Both the position numbers and the translations under genes were made by a program. DNA of 64,000 nt, taken from a bacterium (GTDB lineage: Bacteria > Myxococcota_A > Polyangia > Nannocystales > Nannocystaceae). Positions 43,679 to 51,136 of this stretch are shown piece by piece (position 1 is the stretch's first letter; every line of letters begins with the position of its first letter). The stretch spans positions 1-64,000 of the forward strand of contig JANSYI010000021.1 in NCBI GenBank assembly GCA_024742475.1, in the 5' to 3' direction. The notes below the pieces were generated by a model that worked only from the letters and a program-made list of their open reading frames with translations, was not told the DNA's origin and ran no database searches.

Positions 43679-44668
43679 CTACCCGTCGATCGCCCAGCGG
43701 TAGCCTACGCCCGCCCACACGGTGCCCGAGGCGGGAAACGTTCGGACGAGGGTGCTGCGGGCCTCCGCGCGCTGTTCTTCGAGGGTCGCGCCTCGGATCC
43801 ACGCCGTCACGCCCAGCCGCGCGGACACGAACCACCCGCCGCGCACGAGGGCTCGGAGCTCGCCGCTGGCTCCGGCGCCCACGCGGAGCGCCCAGCCGGG
43901 CGTCGCGCGGGAGGCGTTGGGAGCGCCCGACCAGCCGAGCCCTTCGAGGTGGCCGTGGGCGAACACCGCTGGCTGAAGCCGCTGGGTGGGTCGAAACGCG
44001 GCTCCGAGGCGAAGCAAACCACCGACGCGCTGTAGCGAGAGCGCGGCGCCAGCGTGCGATGGGGTGTAGGCGAGGGCGATGCCCAGGGCGAGGCCCTGAT
44101 GTGTGCGTGCGGCGACGTCGAGCGCCACGGACGAGTGCCAAGGGTGGGCCGCGGCCAGGCTGTCGCCGCGGTAGCCCAGCGCGAGGTCCAACGCGGCGTG
44201 ACGGGGCGTCGGTTCGGGGGCCGGACGTGGCGCAGGCTCGGGCTCGGGGAGCGGTGCGCTCAGCATGCTGCGGACGAGGACGCCGAGAGACTCGAGGCGC
44301 AGGTCGGGGTTGGGCTCCGGGGGCAGTGTACGCGCCCACGGTCGCGGATCGAGCGCGCGCTGAAGCTCGACGCGCAGCCCACCATCGGCGGCGGGATGCA
44401 GCTCGACGCGGACGGCGGCCGGTGGCCACGGTCGCTGCTCGGGCGCGAAATCGACGTGCACGTCGTAGCCCACATCGGCGAGGTGTCCCTCGAGCGCCCG
44501 CTGCACGGTGGCCTCGGCCAGCCCGAGATCGGCCCTGCTTCGAACGACCAGCACCGGAGCCTCCGCAGCCTCCTCCACCGCCGGTGGCTGCACGAGCAGC
44601 GGCGCGAGCGCGAGCGCAATCAGCACGACGCGGGCTACCGTAGCGGGACGATCACGCCTCCGCCTCAC
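43679..44668 (-). CDS. Exported beta-barrel-like protein, sensor of sigma operon
   Basis: The 329-residue protein starts with a hydrophobic signal segment (about 11-28, VARVVLIALALAPLLVQ) after a run of Arg. An N-terminal domain (about 35-125) contains ATVQRALEGHLADVGYDVHV and ends in a Pro-rich linker (PEPEPAPRPAPEPTP). The C-terminal half is made of amphipathic strands (GWALRVGAGASGELRALVRG, GTVWAGVGYRWAIDG), like an outer-membrane barrel. Size, layout and operon position match the 2757-3764 protein, though I see little direct sequence identity. It heads the operon barrel, ECF, FecR/TPR, lipoprotein. Confidence 0.7.
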   Translation of the reverse strand: MRRRRDRPATVARVVLIALALAPLLVQPPAVEEAAEAPVLVVRSRADLGLAEATVQRALEGHLADVGYDVHVDFAPEQRPWPPAAVRVELHPAADGGLRVELQRALDPRPWARTLPPEPNPDLRLESLGVLVRSMLSAPLPEPEPAPRPAPEPTPRHAALDLALGYRGDSLAAAHPWHSSVALDVAARTHQGLALGIALAYTPSHAGAALSLQRVGGLLRLGAAFRPTQRLQPAVFAHGHLEGLGWSGAPNASRATPGWALRVGAGASGELRALVRGGWFVSARLGVTAWIRGATLEEQRAEARSTLVRTFPASGTVWAGVGYRWAIDG

Positions 44669-44714
44669 TTTTTTTCATCGCTTCGCGTCCGCGGCTCGCC
44701 ACGTCCTTGCTGAC

Positions 44715-46076
44715 ATGCACGGCAGCGAACGACGATTGCGGAGGCGGACGCTCCTACGCCTGCTCGGAGCTGGGGCCGCGGCGCCTCTGGCCGCCCAGAT
44801 GGCCTCGTGGGTGCACGCCGACCCCGGCGACCGTCCGGTTCGGCTGATGATCTTCTACGTCCCGCACGGCTGGCCGATCGAACACGTCGACCCCGGCGGT
44901 CAGGGCCAGGGCTTCTTCTCCGGCGACGTGCTCTCGCCGCTCGCACCGATTCAAGACCAGGTCACCGTCGTCCGAGGTCTCGCGATGAATGACGGCGCCA
45001 CCAATCACGCGGCGCTGCCCACCGTGCTGACCGGTTTCGCGAGCGGGGGCGAGGACGACTCCATCGACCGCCGCATCGCGGAGGGGCTGGGTGTCCCGGC
45101 GCACGTGCTGGGCACGGTCCCCTACGCGTCGTTTGCCGGCTTCACCGTCGACTCCTTCCTGACCAAACACGGCGGCGCTTGGGTGCGGCCGACCGAGAAC
45201 CCGCTCGACGCTGCCGAGGCGCTCCTTGGGTCGTTGGGCTCGAGCAGCCGACCCGACGACGGGCCCAGTGATGCCGACTTCCGACGCGAGGCCCTGGCGT
45301 TGACCGAGCGAGAGCTCGAGGTGATGCACGACGCGGTCGCCGAGCTCACCGCCGAGCAGACCAAGCTGTCGCTGCACCTCGAGGCCGTGCGCGCGCTCAA
45401 GGCCGGCGGCGGCGGGCCCAACCTCGTCACGTGCGACGAGGCTCCCGTGCTCCCCGCTGTCGACGCCATGAAAGGGCTCGACGCGCTCGACCCGGCGAAC
45501 TTCGGCCGGGTGCTCGACGGTCACCTCGAGGTGATCGCCGCCTCGCTCATCTGCGGGACCGCTCAGGTCGTCACGTTGCAGAACATGTACGTCAACGGGC
45601 AGGTGCCGTTCGACTTCGCGGGCGGGCCCGGCATCGCCAAGGGGCACCACGACCCGATCTCGCACTCGTGGGACGGGGCAGGGCGCACCGAGTTCGCCAC
45701 GTGCCAACGCTGGTTCTACGAGCGGCTCTACGAGAAGCTCGTCTCGCAGCTGGCCAGCACGCCCGATCCCTCCGACACCGATCCCAATCGCACGGTGCTC
45801 GACAACACGCTCATCTACTGCTGCTCGGAGATCAGCGACGGCGCCAACCATAACTCCGACGCGTCGCAGGTGTGGCTCGATGGGGCCGCACACGACAGCT
45901 ACCTGCCGGCGGTGCTCATCGGTGGGGCCGGGGGCTGCCTGCGTACGGGCGAGGTGATCGACGTGAGCGGTCGCCACAACCTCGAGATGCTCGCAACGCT
46001 CGGCGAGATGATGGGCGTCGGCGGCTTGCAGCTCGGCGGGCAGACTCCCGACGTCATCGCGGAGGTGCTGGCATGA
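44715..46076 (+). CDS. DUF1552 secreted protein, Tat-exported
   Basis: The 453-residue protein begins with a twin-arginine-like signal (RRLRRRTLLRLLGAGAAAPL), implying export in folded state, perhaps with a cofactor. The body matches the DUF1552 family found in Myxococcota, Planctomycetes and Verrucomicrobia (for example RLMIFYVPHGW near the start, and the later region around SHSWDGAGRTEF and LIYCCSEISDGANHNSD). No catalytic role is known for the family. It overlaps the DUF1592-type gene by ATGA; the two families usually occur together and are taken to act together outside the cell. Confidence 0.88.
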   Translation: MHGSERRLRRRTLLRLLGAGAAAPLAAQMASWVHADPGDRPVRLMIFYVPHGWPIEHVDPGGQGQGFFSGDVLSPLAPIQDQVTVVRGLAMNDGATNHAALPTVLTGFASGGEDDSIDRRIAEGLGVPAHVLGTVPYASFAGFTVDSFLTKHGGAWVRPTENPLDAAEALLGSLGSSSRPDDGPSDADFRREALALTERELEVMHDAVAELTAEQTKLSLHLEAVRALKAGGGGPNLVTCDEAPVLPAVDAMKGLDALDPANFGRVLDGHLEVIAASLICGTAQVVTLQNMYVNGQVPFDFAGGPGIAKGHHDPISHSWDGAGRTEFATCQRWFYERLYEKLVSQLASTPDPSDTDPNRTVLDNTLIYCCSEISDGANHNSDASQVWLDGAAHDSYLPAVLIGGAGGCLRTGEVIDVSGRHNLEMLATLGEMMGVGGLQLGGQTPDVIAEVLA

Positions 46077-47773
46077 GGCGCGCTGCATGGATGCTGGCCT
46101 CGAGTCTGGCCACGGGGTGCTACGCGGGCGGCGAAGCCGGGCTCGACACCGACGCCGCGTCCGAGACGGATACGATGGGCTCTGCCGACGGCTCGAGCGG
46201 GCCATCGAGTGGCGACGGCGACGGTGACGGTGGCGATGGCCACGGCGAGCCGGCCGAGCGCTGTGAGTCGTCCAAAATCGGCCCTCCGCTGCTGCGTCGC
46301 CTGACACAGGCGGAGTTCGACGCGACGGTGCGCACGGTGTTTCCGGCCATCGCCGGCACTTTCGACGCGGTCTCGGTGGGTGCAGACACGACGAGCGCCC
46401 TGGGGTTCCGCAACGACGCGGGCACGCTGGTCGTCGGCGAACAGACGGCCGCCGAGATTCTAGCGACGGCCGAGGACGTGGGCGATGCGATCACCGATCC
46501 GGGGGTGTTCGCCTCGGTGCTTCCGTGCTCGAGCGAGGCGCCCGACGAGGGCTGCGCGCGCACGTTCGCCCAGGAGTACGGCGCGCGGTTGTTCCGTCGC
46601 TCCCTGACGCAGGGCGAACTCGACCGGTACGTCGCGCTGTATGCGTCGGTCTCGGGACAATCCGACTTCGGGACCGGGATCAAGTGGATGCTGGTGTCGC
46701 TGTTTCAGTCGCCACACGTGGTGTATCGCTCGGAGCTCGGTGAGGACGCAGGCGACGGCACGCGCACACTCACCGGCTGGGAGCTGGCCACGGCGCTCGC
46801 CTACGACTACTCGGGCGCGCCGCCCTCGGACACGCTTCGTACCCTCGGTGAGCAGGGCGGGCTCGCCGAACCCCAGGCCCGGGTCGAGCAGGCGCGCATG
46901 TTGCTTTCGACCGAAGCGGGGCGGCAGAGCGTGCATCGGTTCTTCGAGGACTGGATCGACTATCCCGAGGTGGCGCTGAAGACCCGACCTGACACGCCGG
47001 AGTTCGACGCCGTCCGCTCGGCGCTCGCCCAAGAGACGCGTCGGTTCATCGACACGGTGATCCTCGAAGATGAAGGCGACGTGCAGTCCCTTCTGCTCGC
47101 CGACTACACCAGCCTCGACGCCGAGCTCGCCGCGTACTACGGCTGGGGCGAGGTGTCAGGGGAGCCCGAGGTCGTGCCGCGCCCCGAGGCGTGGGGCGTG
47201 GGGTTGCTCGCCCAAGGCTCCGTGCTGGCCGCCAACGCGCAGATCGACGCGTCGTCCCCGACCCAGCGAGGGCTGCTGGTGTACGAGCGGCTGCTGTGCA
47301 AGGAGCCTCCCCCGGTCCCCGAGGACATCCCCGCGATCGAGCCTCCCGACCCGGGCGTGTCGACGACGCGGCAGCGCTACGAGGAGTCGCACATGGCCAA
47401 CCCCGGCTGCCGCTCGTGTCACGCGTTCTTCGACCCGATCGGGTTCTCGTTCGAGCACTTCGACCCTGCGGGGCGCTACCGGGCGGACGAGGCCGGCCTG
47501 ACGATCGACGCGAGCGGCTCGATCCCCGTCGGCGTGCTGGACGAAGAGGTCACGTTCGATGGCCTGACCGACCTCAGCCAGACCCTCGCGGCGCTTCCCG
47601 AGGTGACCGACTGCGTGAGCGGGCTGACCGCTGCGTACGTGTTCGGCGGCGCGGGTGGTCAGTCGTGTCTGGCTGAGGAGGCACGGACGGCGCTGGGCGA
47701 GGGGGAGATCAGCATGGTCGAGTTCCTCGCACAGCTCGCCGCCGCCCCGCACTTCACGACCCGAGAGCCCTGA
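46073..47773 (+). CDS. DUF1592/DUF1588-family lipoprotein with CxxCH heme motif
   Basis: The ATG overlaps the DUF1552 stop. The 566-residue protein has a lipobox (ATGC, Cys 16), an Asp/Gly/Ser linker, then the domain series usual for DUF1587/1592/1588/1585 proteins: LLRRLTQAEFDATVRTVFP, FAQEYGARLFRRSLTQGELD, LTGWELATALAYDYSG, and GCRSCHAFFDPIGFSFEHFD. The last contains CRSCH, a c-type heme-binding motif, with a downstream DPIGFxxExFD signature. An extracytoplasmic redox or electron-transfer role is suspected for this family but is not proven. Confidence 0.88.
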   Translation: MRRAAWMLASSLATGCYAGGEAGLDTDAASETDTMGSADGSSGPSSGDGDGDGGDGHGEPAERCESSKIGPPLLRRLTQAEFDATVRTVFPAIAGTFDAVSVGADTTSALGFRNDAGTLVVGEQTAAEILATAEDVGDAITDPGVFASVLPCSSEAPDEGCARTFAQEYGARLFRRSLTQGELDRYVALYASVSGQSDFGTGIKWMLVSLFQSPHVVYRSELGEDAGDGTRTLTGWELATALAYDYSGAPPSDTLRTLGEQGGLAEPQARVEQARMLLSTEAGRQSVHRFFEDWIDYPEVALKTRPDTPEFDAVRSALAQETRRFIDTVILEDEGDVQSLLLADYTSLDAELAAYYGWGEVSGEPEVVPRPEAWGVGLLAQGSVLAANAQIDASSPTQRGLLVYERLLCKEPPPVPEDIPAIEPPDPGVSTTRQRYEESHMANPGCRSCHAFFDPIGFSFEHFDPAGRYRADEAGLTIDASGSIPVGVLDEEVTFDGLTDLSQTLAALPEVTDCVSGLTAAYVFGGAGGQSCLAEEARTALGEGEISMVEFLAQLAAAPHFTTREP

Positions 47774-47844
47774 CGCTCGTCCCTCGGCGAGAGATCGCGG
47801 CACTGCGTGCGACGTTTGGTACGGTCGTGACGTCTGGTCACGAC

Positions 47845-48528
47845 ATGCTGCGCAGCTCGCTCATCGCCCTCACCATCCTCTCGTCCGCTTGCTCCTTTTC
47901 GGGACGCGGAAGCCGCGGGACGGTCCCCGTGCAGCCCGACCTGCCGCCGCTGCCCGAGTTCGTCGAGGTGTGCGTCTCCAAGGCGGTCGTGCTGCCCGCC
48001 AAGGTCAACGGAAAGTCTTGGGATGGCGTGGGTCGGGTCGACCGTCGGGCCCGAAAGCTGATCCCCGACCTCATCTCGGCCTCGCAGGGGGGTGGATACG
48101 CGGCGGCGCTGTCGGCCGCGGGCAGCGTCGGAACGAAGGTCTTCAACAAGGTGAAGGGGCCCCCCGACCTTCGCGTGCAGATGCAGCTGGGGCGCGAGTA
48201 CATCGTGCGCACCGACCACGTGAAGGACACCGCCATCGCCCCGTTCGGCGCGAGCGAGGCCAACTGCGCGGTGATCGCAAAGGACGAGTACTCCGAGCGC
48301 GTTCAGTTCGTGGTCGAGGACATGGATGTCGGCAAGCCCGAGATCGTGGGCACCACGGCGTTCGTGGGGATCCCGGTCGAGGCGATCCGCTCGGGGTCGT
48401 GGCAGGTCAACGGGTTCGATGCCGTGGTCGAGATCCAGCTGACGCTGCAACCCATGGAGAAACCCAAGGATCGGCGACCCCTGAACGAAGAGACTGCACC
48501 ACCGTCCGTCGATGATCATGCCGAGTGA
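47845..48528 (+). CDS. Lipoprotein of unknown function
   Basis: The ATG at 47845 gives a lipobox (ILSSAC, Cys 16); an ATG six codons upstream is possible. The 227-residue protein has a strand-rich domain (FVEVCVSKAVVLPAKVNGKS, LRVQMQLGREYIVRTDHV, FDAVVEIQLTLQ) with no recognisable motif. It resembles none of the neighbouring lipoproteins. It is monocistronic, followed directly by the palindrome-rich region at 48576-48700, part of which could lie in its 3' untranslated RNA. Confidence 0.65.
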   Translation: MLRSSLIALTILSSACSFSGRGSRGTVPVQPDLPPLPEFVEVCVSKAVVLPAKVNGKSWDGVGRVDRRARKLIPDLISASQGGGYAAALSAAGSVGTKVFNKVKGPPDLRVQMQLGREYIVRTDHVKDTAIAPFGASEANCAVIAKDEYSERVQFVVEDMDVGKPEIVGTTAFVGIPVEAIRSGSWQVNGFDAVVEIQLTLQPMEKPKDRRPLNEETAPPSVDDHAE

Positions 48529-48575
48529 AGAGATCTCCTCCTCTCGATGTCGAACCTGTCCCAAGGGGGCATGTG

Positions 48576-48700
48576 ACGAGATCTCCCCGAACGGAGATCT
48601 CGTGATCAGATCTCCAAGGGGCGCGATCCCGGGATCTGATCACCGATCTTCTTTTCACCCTGTACGAGCCGATCTCTGAAAACACTACGGAATCTCGTAC
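48576..48700. repeat. GATC-rich cluster of overlapping inverted repeats
   Basis: Within 125 bp lie several perfect inverted repeats that share arms: ACGAGATCTCC/GGAGATCTCGT (48576-48586, 48593-48603), GGAGATCT/AGATCTCC (48593-48600, 48608-48615), GTGATCAGATC/GATCTGATCAC (48602-48612, 48633-48643), the 12-bp palindrome GATCCCGGGATC (48625-48636) and GTACGAG/CTCGTAC (48662-48668, 48694-48700). The first three cannot all form at once. GATC occurs nine times between 48580 and 48674. It lies between a lipoprotein gene and two small genes, and its composition (AT-richer, no ORF) differs from the flanks. Confidence 0.9.
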
Positions 48701-48756
48701 GCACCTGAACAGGACCGCTATGGCGTCGTCGTCTCGCTGCCGATAGATCCAAGGGC

Positions 48757-48933
48757 ATGCACCTGACGACGTTGGTCGAACTTCTCGAGCGTGACGTGGG
48801 CAGCAGCGCATCTGCGCGTTCCAAGCTCGCCGAGCTGCTGGCCGAGCGCGGCGAGCACCGTGCTGCAGCGACGCAGGCCCGGATCGCTGGTCGCCTGGCG
48901 AAGGCGGGTCGCGGCCGCAAGACCGACGCCTGA
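48757..48933 (+). CDS. Possible small basic helical protein (58 residues)
   Basis: A 59-codon frame (MHLTTLVELLERDVGSS at the N-terminus) ends at TGA 48933. The product is predicted to be helical and basic, with heptad-like Leu spacing (LVELLERD, SKLAELLAERGEHRA) and a basic tail (AGRLAKAGRGRK). It sits just downstream of the palindrome-dense region. A DNA- or RNA-binding role is conceivable, but no family was recognised and no strong ribosome site is seen. Confidence 0.4.
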   Translation: MHLTTLVELLERDVGSSASARSKLAELLAERGEHRAAATQARIAGRLAKAGRGRKTDA

Positions 48934-48989
48934 AGCGGCGACGCAGAAAAACTGCAACGCCCAGCGTCGGCGGCCGACTTGGTCCGTGC

Positions 48990-49382
48990 ATGGCCGAACA
49001 GCACGCTCCTCGTCCGCTCCTGTGCTCCTCTCCGCCCATCCGCTGGGTCGGTGGCGTGCTTCGCCCACGCGGCTTCACCCACGGTGGGAAGCCGATGCGC
49101 CTGGCCGCGTGGATGACCTCGGGCGGCACGCTCATCGACGCCGCAATCGTCGTTCGCAACGGTCCGGCCGTGTTGCGGGCGATGCTCGACGAGCAGCTGC
49201 TCGTGACCGAAACAGCGCGGCGCCCCGCGGAGATCGTCGTCTGGCCCGGCACCAAGTCGGCGTTTCGTGACGTCTCGTTCCCCTCGGTCATCGTGCGGCG
49301 CGACGAGTTCCTCCGAGTGGTGGTCGAGGATCTGTGCGACTTCGGGCAGCTTCCCCACGGCGCCCCCGCGCGTGCCTTCTGA
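48990..49382 (+). CDS. Hypothetical protein, about 130 residues
   Basis: The frame has an ATG at 48990 with an in-frame alternative (MRLAAWMTSGGTL) at 49095. The N-terminal half (WVGGVLRPRGFTHGGKPMRL) and the C-terminal half (RPAEIVVWPGTKSAFRDVSF) faintly recall a domain seen in SEC-C/DUF6930-type proteins, but the match is weak. There is no signal peptide. It ends 58 bases before the arrestin-like gene, with which it may be co-transcribed. Confidence 0.5.
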   Translation: MAEQHAPRPLLCSSPPIRWVGGVLRPRGFTHGGKPMRLAAWMTSGGTLIDAAIVVRNGPAVLRAMLDEQLLVTETARRPAEIVVWPGTKSAFRDVSFPSVIVRRDEFLRVVVEDLCDFGQLPHGAPARAF

Positions 49383-49440
49383 GCGCTCGAAACCCGGCGG
49401 GGAGGGAATCGGGGCGTTGCGCGCGGGGTATACCCGTCCC

Positions 49441-51132
49441 GTGGCGCTGCTCAAGACTCGGCCCGAGATCGCGCTCTTTGCTCCGCGCGCGTTGGCGGCG
49501 GGTGGCTCGTTCGAGGCGCGCGTGGTCTTGCGCTGCGCAGAGGCGGTGCCGGTCGACGAGATCACGCTCGAGCTGGTCGGCAGCGGCGTCTGGTTCACGT
49601 CGTCGCAGCACGGGCAGCATCGAAACGAGCGCACCGTCGTGAGGCTGGTGGGTCGCCCGCTGACCAGCCTCGCAGAGCTTCCTCCTGGAGAGCACGAGTA
49701 CCGGGTCTCGTTCTCGCTCCCGCCCGACTCCCCGCCGTCGTACTCGGGCGGGTTCTTGAAGATCGAGTGGGAGTACCGGGTTCGTGCGTCGATCCCCTGG
49801 TGGCCCGATGCGAAGGCCACGTTCGTCGCTCACGTCGCACCACGGGCGGACGTGGCGTCTACTGACCGGCCTCGGGTGTTCGTGTCGAACATCGAGGGGC
49901 CGCAGGGCACCAAGCCCTACGCGGAGGTCTCGCTCGGTGAAGCGATCAGCGGGCAGGAGCTCGAGGGCACCGTCGCGCTGTCCAACACCGCGTACAACGA
50001 CTATCAGGCGATCGAGCTGCGGCTCGTCTCCAAGGAGAGCGTGCCGTCGGTGTTCAGCCAGCACACGGTCACGCACAAACACGCGACGTGGCGCCTGCCG
50101 CTCTCGTCGCCCGCGGAGAACGAGCTCATTCGCTTCAGGGTTCAGCTGCCCTCGATCGTTCCCGGCTTCGAGACGGAGCAGCTGTCCGTGTCGTGGGCGC
50201 TGGAGGTGCGGCTGTGTCTGTCGTGGGCGCTCGACGAGAAGCTCTGGGTCCCGCTCGTGGTGCAGCATCGCGCGGTGGCGGACGCGGCCGAGGTGAGCGC
50301 CCCGCTGGCGGTTGGAAGCGACCGCCTCGCCAACGTGTGGCGTCAGGCGGCACGCGACAGTGGCTTCAACTACCGCGACGGTCGGCTGTCACGAGAGGTT
50401 GGCGCCGCGCGGCTGGTGATTCGTCGGGAGCACCGCGGACGACGAGGGATTCGACTGGTGGCGGAGGCGCTCTACCCCGACCTCGATCTGGGTCTGCGCG
50501 CGGTCAAGGGCAGGATTCGATGTCGCGACGCCGCGCAGGCCCAGGTCTTGGCCCAGCACACCGACGCTGCGCTGTCCGGCTCGACGCTCGAGCACGTCGA
50601 CGACGAGCGACTCGTGTGCTCGGTGGACGATGCGGGGTCGCGTCTCGAGCCCGTGGCCCAGCTGGCGACCGCGTTCGTGCGGCTGTGGGAGGCGTTCGAG
50701 CGGGCTCGCGAGGCGTTGCCCGCACCCGCGGACATGGCCGACGCGCTGCCGCAGTTTCGAGCCGCCGCGCGGAGGCTCGGGGGCGAGCTCGACGTCGCGA
50801 GCATGGACATCCGCGGTAGCCGGCACGAGATCCCGTTCGCGCTCGAGGTTCAATGGGACGGTGAACATGTCGCCAGGACCGTGCTCGAGGTCCGGCCCAC
50901 GCTCCCGATCGACGGTCGGTGGCATCACGACGGACCCCTCGACGCGGAGCAGCCGCGACCCGAGGGCCTGGACCCGCTCCTCGAGGGCGTCCGCGCGGTG
51001 GCCATCGACGAGGCGCGCGTGCGGCTCGTCTTCGAGCCGTGCGGGGCCGACGTGCTGCCGCTGGTCGACCGGCTCGAGGCGTTGATCGGCGTCGCCCGCA
51101 GGCTGTCGGGGCAGGGCACCGGATACCGGTAG
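49441..51132 (+). CDS. Large protein with arrestin-like N-terminal domain
   Basis: The 563-residue protein (GTG start) begins with a region that fits an arrestin-type beta-sandwich: EARVVLRCAEAVPVDEITLE, LAELPPGEHEYRVSFSLPPD, then PPSYSGGFLKIEWEYRVRA. In arrestin N-domains and in bacterial Spo0M-like proteins a similar 'LPxGxxxxxFxxxLPxxxPPSF' hallmark precedes a strand with Y-x-V/I-x-A. A second beta domain follows (about 150-280), then an all-alpha/beta C-terminus of about 280 residues with no recognised fold. There is no signal peptide, so it is cytoplasmic. Bacterial arrestin-like proteins are rare outside Spo0M; function cannot be assigned. Confidence 0.75.
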   Translation: MALLKTRPEIALFAPRALAAGGSFEARVVLRCAEAVPVDEITLELVGSGVWFTSSQHGQHRNERTVVRLVGRPLTSLAELPPGEHEYRVSFSLPPDSPPSYSGGFLKIEWEYRVRASIPWWPDAKATFVAHVAPRADVASTDRPRVFVSNIEGPQGTKPYAEVSLGEAISGQELEGTVALSNTAYNDYQAIELRLVSKESVPSVFSQHTVTHKHATWRLPLSSPAENELIRFRVQLPSIVPGFETEQLSVSWALEVRLCLSWALDEKLWVPLVVQHRAVADAAEVSAPLAVGSDRLANVWRQAARDSGFNYRDGRLSREVGAARLVIRREHRGRRGIRLVAEALYPDLDLGLRAVKGRIRCRDAAQAQVLAQHTDAALSGSTLEHVDDERLVCSVDDAGSRLEPVAQLATAFVRLWEAFERAREALPAPADMADALPQFRAAARRLGGELDVASMDIRGSRHEIPFALEVQWDGEHVARTVLEVRPTLPIDGRWHHDGPLDAEQPRPEGLDPLLEGVRAVAIDEARVRLVFEPCGADVLPLVDRLEALIGVARRLSGQGTGYR

Positions 51133-51136
51133 CCGC

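Noticed and set aside
48576..48700. The GATC-rich palindromes as a replication origin
   Set aside because: No DnaA-box cluster, no dnaA or parAB gene nearby, and nothing else characteristic of an origin.
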